A DNA stretch of 64,000 bases, taken from the NCBI RefSeq assembly GCF_022678625.1, contig NZ_JALBYQ010000001.1, positions 1,325,895 through 1,389,894 of the forward strand, written 5' to 3'. Shown here piece by piece: positions 44,245 through 50,652 of this stretch. The translations under genes and the position numbers were made by a program. Within the stretch, counting starts at the first letter, position 1; every line of letters starts with the position of its first letter. The notes under the pieces were generated by a model. The model was not told the DNA's origin and did no database searches. It saw only the letters and a program-made list of their open reading frames with translations. Source of the stretch: Aliiroseovarius subalbicans (GTDB taxonomy: Bacteria > Pseudomonadota > Alphaproteobacteria > Rhodobacterales > Rhodobacteraceae).

Positions 44245-45380
44245 TGTTCCGTGTTGATTTGAATCAAAACCGTTTGTCCCGCCTGACCCAGAAGCGCTTT
44301 TCTGACTTGAACCTACGTGAGCGTGACCACTTGCAGGAGTGGCTGGCCAACCAACCTGACGCCCTTGGTGAGGAATTGCTGATCATTCAGAAAGAGTTCG
44401 ACGGGTTTGATGAAACCCGTGAACGCTTGGATCTGTTGGCGCTCGACAAGGACGGAAACCTCGTTGTGATCGAGAACAAGCTTGATGACAGCGGCAGGGA
44501 TGTCACCTGGCAGGCGCTGAAGTACACCGCCTACGTCTCGGGCCTAACCAAGACGCAGATCGTCGATATCTACCAACAATACCTCGACCGCTATGCGGGC
44601 GGTGGCAATGCGGCCGTGCGGATCTGCGAGTTCATGGAAGTCGAGGAGTTAGAAGAGACCGTCCTGAACCCCGGCAATGACCAGCGCATGATTTTTATCG
44701 CAGCCAACTTTCGGCGCGAGGTCACGGCAACGGTCCTGTGGCTCCTCAGCCGCGGAATTCGCGCACAGTGCTTCAAGGTGACCCCGTATTCGTTTGGCGA
44801 CGAGCTGATGGTCGACATTCAGCAGATCATACCCACGCCTGAGGCTGCCGACTTCATGATCGGAATGTCGAGCAAAGAAAATGAAGAGAAAGCCATCCAA
44901 GACACGCAGAAAAAGCGGCACAAGCTGCGCTTGGACTTCTGGGAAGCGGCCCTTGAACAGCTGCGTGTCGACGGCGTAACACTTTACCAGAATATCAGCC
45001 CGACCAAGGATCATTGGCTCAGCGCAGGATCTGGGACCCGGTCTTGCCCCTATCAGATGATCTTCTCGAGAGATGAAGCACGGGTCGAGATAAGCTTGCA
45101 GCGTTCTGAAACCGCAGAGAACAAATGGCTTTTTGATCAGTTATATGGACAGAAAGACACGATCGAGGCGGCGTTCGGTGCAAAGCTTGATTGGCGGCGC
45201 ATGGACGACAAAAAGGCCAGCCGCATCGTCTACGCTCAACCCTTTGACGGCTTCAACCGGGAAGCATGGCCCGAGATGATTGGTTGGCTCGCGGCTCATA
45301 TCCAAAAATTGGAAGCTGCCTTCAGCGAACCGCTTTCGCGCCTGAACCGGCAAGTTCGATCGCAAGATGAAACAATCTAA
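44244..45380 (+). CDS. DUF4268 protein with N-terminal PD-(D/E)XK nuclease-like domain
   Basis: A 378-residue protein. The N-terminal 180 residues look like a NucS/endonuclease domain: GEELLIIQKEFDGF (Glu), RLDLLALDKDGNLVVIENKLDD with Asp and E-N-K, a full PD-(D/E)XK set. The C-terminal 150 residues (KRHKLRLDFWEAALEQL through KLDWRRMDDKKASRIVY and WPEMIGWLAAHIQKLE) match DUF4268. ATG at 44244 shares its A with the previous stop. Such proteins are common near restriction and anti-phage genes and are thought to be DNA nucleases; the target is not known. Confidence 0.8.
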   Translation: MFRVDLNQNRLSRLTQKRFSDLNLRERDHLQEWLANQPDALGEELLIIQKEFDGFDETRERLDLLALDKDGNLVVIENKLDDSGRDVTWQALKYTAYVSGLTKTQIVDIYQQYLDRYAGGGNAAVRICEFMEVEELEETVLNPGNDQRMIFIAANFRREVTATVLWLLSRGIRAQCFKVTPYSFGDELMVDIQQIIPTPEAADFMIGMSSKENEEKAIQDTQKKRHKLRLDFWEAALEQLRVDGVTLYQNISPTKDHWLSAGSGTRSCPYQMIFSRDEARVEISLQRSETAENKWLFDQLYGQKDTIEAAFGAKLDWRRMDDKKASRIVYAQPFDGFNREAWPEMIGWLAAHIQKLEAAFSEPLSRLNRQVRSQDETI

Positions 45381-45408
45381 CTGACAACCCAGTTTTCAGC
45401 GATGAAGG

Positions 45409-45431
45409 CCAGGACGGGAATCCCGCCCTGG
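45409..45431 (-). terminator. Hairpin terminator, first copy
   Basis: CCAGG-ACGGGA/TCCCG-CCCTGG forms a nearly perfect stem. It is a diverged copy of the hairpin at 46277-46299 and lies at the same distance behind the broken DUF736 copy as that one does behind the intact gene. With no T run of note on either strand it may be a weak terminator. Confidence 0.45.
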
Positions 45432-45443
45432 CGCTCAGGTCAC

Positions 45444-45503
45444 TCACTCGGTGACCGGATCTTCGTCCCGGCGCGGAAAGGAAATCATTTCGACGTCGGG
45501 GAT
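45444..45503 (-). pseudogene. 3' remnant of a DUF736 gene
   Basis: The minus strand encodes IPDVEMISFPRRDEDPVTE and a stop, matching the last 19 residues of the intact DUF736 protein (FPDVEMVAFPRRDEDPVTE) with only three changes. The similarity continues downstream through the hairpin to about 45401. The 5' part is missing. Confidence 0.8.
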
Positions 45504-45570
45504 CCTATCGGGAGTTCGACCTCAGAACAGAGGCAGCCCAATTTCGCACGCTTTGGGCCGTCCGCCGACT

Positions 45571-46101
45571 TCACTCAACTGCAGCGAATTGGTCTTCAGC
45601 CCAGCGACGGATTTTTTCTTCTCGCGGCATGCCTCGATATTGGCGCGGAATATTCCAGGCTTGGGCTGATGGGTGCCCTGTTCGGTAGGCTCTTATGTCA
45701 GGCATATGCGCTTCAAACACTTCGTGGGCGAACTGTGCCGCCTTTCCCAGATAAACGATGATTTCGGGCTGAACGCGTTGCAAACGGGCAATGAGCCTAG
45801 CTCGGTTCTCGGGTGCAAGAACATCCTGTTTGCGTGGCTGCGTGCTCCCATCGTATCCCTCGCGCTCGGGATATCGTGGCAGTGAGTGTGCATTGACTAA
45901 GCTGTAGGCATCCAGTTGCGGCGATGGAAAAACCAGCGGATGCAGGACCTGCAAGCGTCGCAGCATGATTTCAAGATTTTGTCCGGACTGCCCTGCGAAA
46001 GGCCGTCCGTCCCGTTCTTCTTCACGTCCAGGACAGGCCCCGACCAGCAGTACTCTTGGATGTACATCGACAAATCTGAAATCAGCAGCGTTCCTACACA
46101 T
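45571..46101 (-). CDS. Uracil-DNA glycosylase superfamily protein
   Basis: A 176-residue protein with the UDG-superfamily signature VGACPGREEERDGRPFAGQSG (motif A, residues about 20-40) and a TGHPSAQAW motif late (about 143). These bind and excise uracil or a related base from DNA. It has only two cysteines, so the Fe-S cluster of family 4/5 enzymes is absent. The gene is flanked by copies of the DUF736 3' end and hairpin, suggesting that it came in by, or was trapped within, a duplication. A role in repair of transferred single-stranded DNA or in defence against uracil-containing phage DNA is possible. The start is uncertain; no good ribosome site precedes the ATG. Confidence 0.8.
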   Translation of the reverse strand: MCRNAADFRFVDVHPRVLLVGACPGREEERDGRPFAGQSGQNLEIMLRRLQVLHPLVFPSPQLDAYSLVNAHSLPRYPEREGYDGSTQPRKQDVLAPENRARLIARLQRVQPEIIVYLGKAAQFAHEVFEAHMPDIRAYRTGHPSAQAWNIPRQYRGMPREEKIRRWAEDQFAAVE

Positions 46102-46276
46102 CTCGAAAACCTAGCCGACCATGATCGGAAACCCAAGGGCACTGGCGACGGGGTGCGAATACATCCTTACAGTCCGGCCGATAGCGAAGTGAATAAGGCA
46201 GAAATCAATCGGCCATGCCTACGAAATTTCACCTGAAAGCCGAACTACAGCTTAGCTCTATCGCCCCCGAAGAAAG

Positions 46277-46299
46277 CCAGGGCAGGAAACCCGCCCTGG
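46277..46299 (-). terminator. Hairpin terminator after DUF736
   Basis: CCAGGGC-AGG-AAA-CC-GCCCTGG forms a stem 8 bases past the DUF736 stop; on the minus strand it is followed by CTTTCTTC. The stem is strong but the T tract is interrupted. A diverged copy is at 45409-45431. Confidence 0.6.
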
Positions 46300-46307
46300 C
46301 GCTGAGG

Positions 46308-46505
46308 TCACTCGGTGACCGGATCTTCATCACGGCGCGGAAATGCGACCATTTCGACGTCAGGGAACATGCTGTGCTTGACGTTGATCGACGTGATGTT
46401 GCCGCTGTCGTCGGTGTTGACGAAGAGGACGCCGCAGCGGTCCCAGAAGTTCTTGCCGTCTTTTTCGCCGGATTTGACGTTCAGTTTCAGAGTTTGAGTA
46501 GCCAT
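46308..46505 (-). CDS. DUF736 family protein
   Basis: A 65-residue protein that reads MATQTLKLNVKSGEKDGKNF, then WDRCGVLFVNTDDSGNITSI and a PDVEMVAFPRRDED tail. DUF736 proteins are small beta-rich proteins of unknown function found on alphaproteobacterial plasmids and integrative elements, nearly always in the conjugation/ArdC neighbourhood. GAGG lies upstream of the ATG. It belongs to the element backbone; its broken second copy lies 0.8 kb away. Confidence 0.85.
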   Translation of the reverse strand: MATQTLKLNVKSGEKDGKNFWDRCGVLFVNTDDSGNITSINVKHSMFPDVEMVAFPRRDEDPVTE

Positions 46506-46825
46506 TTTTTGATCCTCGCTTTGAGTGTTTCGATGAACATGACCAAAGCTGGCACCAAGGGGCTGTCAGCGAGAAACTTGCCTCGCGAGGAATGCGCTGG
46601 CGCAGGGGAATTTTCTTATTGAAGCGGGGCTTGCCCCGCGTCTGACACGGATGCCCGCTTATGTTCAGCAATCAGAAACACGGCATTGAGGATCTGAGCT
46701 TGGCTACCCGTCTCTGAGCTAGCCGATCAAGACGAGCATGGAAAATCCAAGAGCTGCATCGGGACAGCAGATTGCTCGAAGCCAATATGATCTACCGATC
46801 ATAAATCGGAAATATGATCTGCGGA
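46506..46825. other. Intergenic region with structured repeats, right edge of the defence cargo
   Basis: No gene is supported. It contains the right copy of the structured element (46572-46616), a perfect hairpin GCGGGGC-TT-GCCCCGC (46624-46639), and the beginning of a paired operator-like array (46786-46830) directly after hipA. The DUF736 promoter should lie just upstream of 46505. Confidence 0.5.
46572..46616 (+). repeat. Structured repeat element, right copy
   Basis: TTGCCTCGCGAGGAATG at 46578-46594 is identical to 32710-32726 and CAGGGGAA follows in both. Outer arms here are AGAAA (46572-46576) and TTTCT (46612-46616); the inner stem is GCGC/GCGC (46594-46603). Direct orientation relative to the left copy, 13.9 kb apart. 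Confidence 0.6.
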
Positions 46826-46830
46826 TCATA
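46786..46830. promoter_or_regulatory. Two operator-like palindromes 27 bases apart
   Basis: TATGATC-N4-GATCATA occurs at 46786-46803 and again at 46813-46830, centre to centre 27 bases. It overlaps the hipA stop codon. The 27-base spacing equals that of the hipB operators upstream of hipBA, although the half-sites differ. It could be a binding site for a different regulator or a partition-like site. Confidence 0.5.
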
Positions 46831-48118
46831 CGGCATGAAAGGCAATCGCCCGACGTCGTATGCCAGCGGCAATGGCTTCCGCCAATGGCTGTGGGAACCC
46901 ATACGGCAAGTCTGCGAGTGTCTTGTCCAAGGCGGGTTCAAGTTCTGCCGCGATGTCCGACAAGACTTCTTCAGCCAGCACCACACCAAAACCAGCCGCC
47001 TTTGCAGCCTGCGGGAAATGGCGCGGCACCACCTCATTGATCCGATAGTGCCCGTCGACCGCCATCGCGAGACGCATCCGGTTTTGGCGAATTTGACCGT
47101 CATCCACGGCTTTTTGTGCGCTCAGCACGTCATAAAGCGGGGTCAAAAGGAAACCGCCAGGGCGCAATGCAATACTGAAATTCTTGGCGTGCCCGTCCGT
47201 CGCGCCCAACAACCAAAACAGCACCTGCGCGCGGAAAAAGGCGCGTTGATCTTCGTCAGGGTCATCACTGCCCTGCAGCAGCCCGATCCCTTCGGTGATC
47301 CCTGGCCCGCCATCCATTTGGTATTTTTGACTGGGTGGGACTGAGAGCGCTTGGCAAAAGTCTTCCTGCGGGAGGCGGATCAACCGGCCATCTTTGGTCC
47401 AGCGCCGATCGAACCGGGTCACAACAAGGCTCCGCACGTCCTCGAAGTCGGCAATCTCGACTTCAGCCACATCCATGCCCATGGCCCGACAGAGGTTCAT
47501 GCAGAAAAACTCGTTCTCAACACTGTCAGACAAATCGATCCCTGCGGGCAGAACGCCAAGCTGCGTCTTGAGGATATGGGTTGTTGGGGTGAGCCCCGAT
47601 GGACGGATCCACGCGCCCTCGTGGCGTAGCAGCGCCGTTTTTTCCTGCGCCCCTGCGATAGAAATGCGGAAGTCGTCTTCCTCATCTAAGCCTAGCGGAG
47701 CGTTTGCGAGGTTGCGTAACATATCCGCAACCTGTGCCTCTGAAACGGGCTCTCCCTCGAGTGCGCCAAACTCGGGGATCTCGCCCGAAACGAACTGCAA
47801 GGCCCCTACGCAATCGCGCCCGATTTTCTCCAGCATGTGCCAGGCGTCCGTACCGCCTGCACGCACCCGAGCGGCTACGCGTTCGCGTATCGCCTGATTG
47901 TCGGGCAACAGGTTTTCCAGGTAGGCAATGACAGGGCCACCTTGGTGCGCCTCTTCGCGCAAAGGCAGGGATAGAGAGATGGGCATGGCGTGTTCCCACG
48001 ACAGCCAGTCCGGATCATAGGTGAAGTTGATTGCGCCCGAGCTTGCGAGACGCAAAGCCCCCACCAACTTTCCATTCAGAAGCACCTGCATAGTGCCGCT
48101 ACGCCCGCGTTTGGCCAT
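46826..48118 (-). CDS. hipA: HipA family toxin kinase
   Basis: A 430-residue serine/threonine kinase toxin. The N-terminal domain (NGKLVGALRLASSGAINFTYD) precedes the kinase lobe with GAQEKTALL (P-loop-like loop, about residue 150), a nucleotide region near THILKTQLG, the catalytic segment ATDGHAKNFSI (about 310) and PLYDVLSA (the metal-binding Asp). In E. coli HipA phosphorylates glutamyl-tRNA synthetase and stops growth. All motifs are intact. It starts inside the hipB stop codon (TGATGG), so the antitoxin is made first. A stable toxin-antitoxin pair would help keep the element in its host. Confidence 0.93.
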   Translation of the reverse strand: MAKRGRSGTMQVLLNGKLVGALRLASSGAINFTYDPDWLSWEHAMPISLSLPLREEAHQGGPVIAYLENLLPDNQAIRERVAARVRAGGTDAWHMLEKIGRDCVGALQFVSGEIPEFGALEGEPVSEAQVADMLRNLANAPLGLDEEDDFRISIAGAQEKTALLRHEGAWIRPSGLTPTTHILKTQLGVLPAGIDLSDSVENEFFCMNLCRAMGMDVAEVEIADFEDVRSLVVTRFDRRWTKDGRLIRLPQEDFCQALSVPPSQKYQMDGGPGITEGIGLLQGSDDPDEDQRAFFRAQVLFWLLGATDGHAKNFSIALRPGGFLLTPLYDVLSAQKAVDDGQIRQNRMRLAMAVDGHYRINEVVPRHFPQAAKAAGFGVVLAEEVLSDIAAELEPALDKTLADLPYGFPQPLAEAIAAGIRRRAIAFHAV

Positions 48119-48363
48119 CAGAAGATATCCTCGATTTCAAGCGAGCCACCGCGCTCCACCAATCGGAACTCAAGCCCAAGTGCCGCCATGACAGCGAGCA
48201 CTGTGGCGAGCTTGGTTCCCGCATCGCCATTCTCCAGCGACGAGATTGTCGCGACGCGCAAATTCGTACGCGCGCTAATGTCGCTTTGGGTCCAGCCGCG
48301 CGCTTTGCGCGTCCGGCGAAGTGCCTCGCCGATCTGCTCGGCCGTTCGTGCTGTGAGGTCCAT
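48118..48363 (-). CDS. hipB: HipB family antitoxin, XRE-type regulator
   Basis: An 81-residue HTH protein (TAEQIGEALRRTRKARGWTQ then SDISARTNLRVATISSLENG and a C-terminal LGLEFRLVERG extension). It should bind HipA and the three TTACG-N6-CGTAA sites directly upstream, repressing its own operon. Position, size and HTH all fit HipB. Overlaps hipA by 1 base. Confidence 0.92.
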   Translation of the reverse strand: MDLTARTAEQIGEALRRTRKARGWTQSDISARTNLRVATISSLENGDAGTKLATVLAVMAALGLEFRLVERGGSLEIEDIF

Positions 48364-48376
48364 GATGCAGCTCCTT

Positions 48377-48446
48377 TTACGGCGTAGCGTAAATCAAAAT
48401 AAATTACGCTGCAACGTAAATATTTCAATTTTATGCCACAGCGTAA
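48377..48446. promoter_or_regulatory. Array of three HipB operators with exact 27-base spacing
   Basis: TTACG-N6-CGTAA at 48377-48392, again at 48404-48419, and a degenerate TTATG-N6-CGTAA at 48431-48446. The centres are 27 bases apart, about two and a half helical turns, so the dimers alternate faces of the DNA. The first site begins 14 bases before the hipB start codon, so repression is likely to be strong. Confidence 0.75.
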
Positions 48447-48460
48447 CATGCGAGCTACAC

Positions 48461-49324
48461 TCACGCCTGCAGCCCCGCAGCGCGGACCTGATCGGGCGTC
48501 ACCAGTTTTGACGCAATCAAATCCTCGATCTGTCGGTTAGTGATGTGGCGGCACAGAGGATGACGCTCGTGAATCCATTCGGCGAGGCTCGCTCGGCCTT
48601 TGGCTTCGGCCTCTCGCGCCTTCTCGCGGTCGGCCCGCACCTGGGCAAGCCCCTTCTCCCACCGGCGCATCTTGAACCAGTTGTCCGAGAAACAGACCTT
48701 GCTGCGCGTGTAGCCCTCGCTTTCCTTCGCATAGGCTTTGACAGCCTGAAGCAGGTCATCGGGCCCCACACCGGCTTTCACGGCCGCTGCGATCAGCTGC
48801 AGAGTCGTTCTCTGGTCTCGGATCCTGTCTTCGGGATAAGTCGCCAAGATCTTCTCAGCTTCAAGATCTTCAACCTCCTCCGCCGCCTCGCGCCTGCGCG
48901 TAGGTGGTTTATGGATGGTTTTAGGATGGTTTGGGGTCCACCGTGAACCCCGTACCCCGTTCACCGTGGACCCCGTGCCGGGTTCAGGCTGGACGGGGTT
49001 CACAGTGACCCCCGTCTCGATTTCGGGCTCAGCCGTGGGCTCGAGCGCGGCCACGCGTTCCAGAACGATGCGGTAAATGACGGTGTAGCCGTTCTTGCAC
49101 TGCCGCCGCCCCGTCTCGATCAAAATGCCTTCGCGGAGGAAGTCGATGATGGTGCGCTTCACCGTGCTCTCGCTGAGCTCAGTGTGGCGCTGGATGGTCC
49201 CCTTGGAGCACCAGATGCCTGAGCCATCATCGCTCGCCTTATCGGCCAGGAACATGATGATCTGCTTGCGCGCGGCGCTGCCAAAGCGGCGCTCGGCGCA
49301 TTCATTTGCGATGCGCCAGCTCAT
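48461..49324 (-). CDS. Helix-turn-helix replication-type protein
   Basis: A 287-residue protein with an N-terminal winged HTH (residues about 5-70: GSAARKQIIMFLADKASDDG, CSKGTIQRHTELSESTVKRTI) resembling HTH_36 proteins of plasmid and phage replication. A middle region of low complexity (VTVNPVQPEPGTGSTVNG and similar) is encoded by repeated DNA. The C-terminal part is helical and basic (NWFKMRRWEKGLAQVRADREKAREAEAK). This gene is a common neighbour of the ardC/DUF736 backbone in alphaproteobacterial elements. Function as a replication initiator or regulator is an inference. Reads towards hipBA. Confidence 0.75.
   Translation of the reverse strand: MSWRIANECAERRFGSAARKQIIMFLADKASDDGSGIWCSKGTIQRHTELSESTVKRTIIDFLREGILIETGRRQCKNGYTVIYRIVLERVAALEPTAEPEIETGVTVNPVQPEPGTGSTVNGVRGSRWTPNHPKTIHKPPTRRREAAEEVEDLEAEKILATYPEDRIRDQRTTLQLIAAAVKAGVGPDDLLQAVKAYAKESEGYTRSKVCFSDNWFKMRRWEKGLAQVRADREKAREAEAKGRASLAEWIHERHPLCRHITNRQIEDLIASKLVTPDQVRAAGLQA
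48937..49015. repeat. Iteron-like direct repeats inside the HTH gene
   Basis: Three 17-base units: TCCACCGTGAACCCCGT (48937-48953), TTCACCGTGGACCCCGT (48960-48976) and TTCACAGTGACCCCCGT (48999-49015). Just before them, three GGTTT-containing units with about 11-base spacing lie at about 48904-48935. Similar blocks inside an initiator gene are known for some plasmids, where they form the origin. Confidence 0.5.
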
Positions 49325-49430
49325 TGGATCACCTCACCAGTCAGAGGCCACGAAAAAGCCGACTGAGCATTTGCGATGCGACTCCGGCTCGTGCTAATGT
49401 GCTGCGAAAGCTGACAGGCTTTTTCTATTT

Positions 49431-49469
49431 GGCCCCGGTTCACAGTTGCTGCTGTGACGGGGCCTTTTT
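49431..49469 (+). terminator. Strong intrinsic terminator facing the att site
   Basis: GGCCCC (49431-49436) pairs with GGGGCC (49459-49464), extended by TTCACAG/CTGTGA nearer the loop, and TTTTT follows. It is on the plus strand although no plus-strand gene ends here. A 9-base inverted repeat GAAAAAGCC/GGCTTTTTC (49352-49360 and 49417-49425) precedes it, so a short plus-strand RNA could be made and ended here. Confidence 0.7.
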
Positions 49470-49574
49470 CGTTTTGAACCGGCGAATTTGGCTTTGAAAC
49501 TTTCGCTTTTTGTTCACTTTTTGTCAGGGGGTATTTTGTACCTGTAAGACGTTGTTTTTGCTGTCTCTCTTTCT

Positions 49575-49621
49575 GGATTGCAAATCCGTGTACACCGGTT
49601 CGATTCCGGTACTCGCCTCCA
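49575..49621 (+). tRNA. 3' part of tRNA-Cys(GCA), attachment-site scar
   Basis: From GGATTGCAAATCC onward the sequence equals a tRNA-Cys: anticodon loop TTGCAAA with GCA at 49580-49582, a perfect T arm ACCGG-TTCGATT-CCGGT (49594-49610), the 3' acceptor strand ACTCGCC (49611-49617), T, and encoded CCA (49619-49621). The 5' half is missing: no GGCGAGT acceptor strand or D arm is found upstream. This is not a working tRNA gene. A fragment that starts in the anticodon arm and keeps the 3' end is the typical trace of tyrosine-integrase integration. In this orientation the element lies to the left and host DNA to the right. Confidence 0.85.
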
Positions 49622-49884
49622 TTTCCTTTCAATGACATATGCTATGTGCCGGTCACTGGGAGGGTTTTTGTCTTCCCAAGCGGAAATTTGCGATCCAGAA
49701 AGCGCGGCAAATGGTCATTCAGCCAGCAGTCGGCAGGAAATCGCTATCATTACCTCCCCGAACAAGCAGAGCTTTGCTGGCCCTTTTGACCGACCTTTTA
49801 TCGTAATCAGTTCACCGTATGAAGGACCATAGGCGCTGACGTCAGACAGTGCTGATTTCCGAACCTCTCACAAAAGAGAAACCA

Positions 49885-50100
49885 ATGAAAAACCTTTTCC
49901 TCTCCAGCGCAGTAGTCAGCCTTATCGCGTCTCCGTTGTTCGCAGGGCATGCCAACCCCTGGGCCTCAGAGAATGATGCAATAAACAGCCAATTTCACGA
50001 GATAAACCTTGCACAGAGTGTAGACACACCAGGTGAAGATGAAATGCTGGGAAACATGGTGCAAACTGCGCGTGGAAAGCTGGATAGCGACAAAAGCTAA
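49885..50100 (+). CDS. Small secreted protein of the Rhodobacterales
   Basis: A 71-residue protein with a signal peptide (MKNLFLSSAVVSLIASPLFA, cleavage near FAGH). The mature part begins GHANPWASENDAINSQFHEIN and has a DTPGEDEMLGNMVQTARGKL tail, a pattern I recall in small secreted proteins of roseobacters. The ATG at 49885 is preferred over an earlier one because the signal peptide starts there. It lies 264 bases past the tRNA-Cys scar, so it is the first gene of the presumed host chromosome. Function unknown. Confidence 0.7.
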   Translation: MKNLFLSSAVVSLIASPLFAGHANPWASENDAINSQFHEINLAQSVDTPGEDEMLGNMVQTARGKLDSDKS

Positions 50101-50652
50101 AGTAGAAACGCTGGGTAACTGCGACTTGAGCACGTAGTTACCTGACATCTGCTAGAATTTGGTCCCGGGGGTCATCTTGAGCGCGGGAAAACGCACATTC
50201 AAATGCGTGTTCACAGCCAGTCTTGTTTTGAATTTTTGATTTAAATGGTGCCGGGGGCGGAGCCACATTCTAAAGCTAAACGCCTGTAGTTCATTGCAAA
50301 TAAATCTCCTGAAATCCGCAATGCCCCCAATAATGCCCCCAATGAAAAGTCTATTTGCCAGAAAACGAACCTTGTTGAGAGTATCATTGCGTCCAATTAC
50401 TCGTGAACGCCTGCTTGGTCGTCTGTATCTCTAGGTGTGCCCAGTTTCCAATGTTGCAACATCATCCGATAGCCGACATCCGCGCATCGCGCAGAAATCG
50501 GCACTTTGGCTCACACAGCAGACCTTCGCCGCACCAAATTCCCATGACTGCTATGCGGGACTAAGCTGCCGAAGTACGATTTGTCTCGATTGTCGGCTCC
50601 CCGACCCAAAGCTGCCGCTCGAAATCGCCAAACACGTTGCATTGCAGCATAC
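50101..50652. other. Intergenic region between the secreted protein and rhaI
   Basis: No gene is supported. TGGTGCCGGGGGCGG (50246-50260) is the reverse complement of a tRNA-like 3' end, and a similar TGGTCCCGGGGG occurs at about 50159, but neither has a T arm. Two copies of AATGCCCCCAAT lie close together at about 50321-50342, as often seen next to integration sites. These hint at old insertion events only. Confidence 0.4.

Noticed and set aside
48377-48446. Regularly spaced repeats read as a CRISPR array
   Set aside because: Units are short palindromes without 28-36-base repeats or unique spacers, and no cas genes exist; they are operators.
50246-50260. tRNA-Leu-like 3' end as a second attachment site
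   Set aside because: Only about 15 bases match, with no T arm next to it; a similar string occurs nearby at 50159, so it is too weak to report as att.
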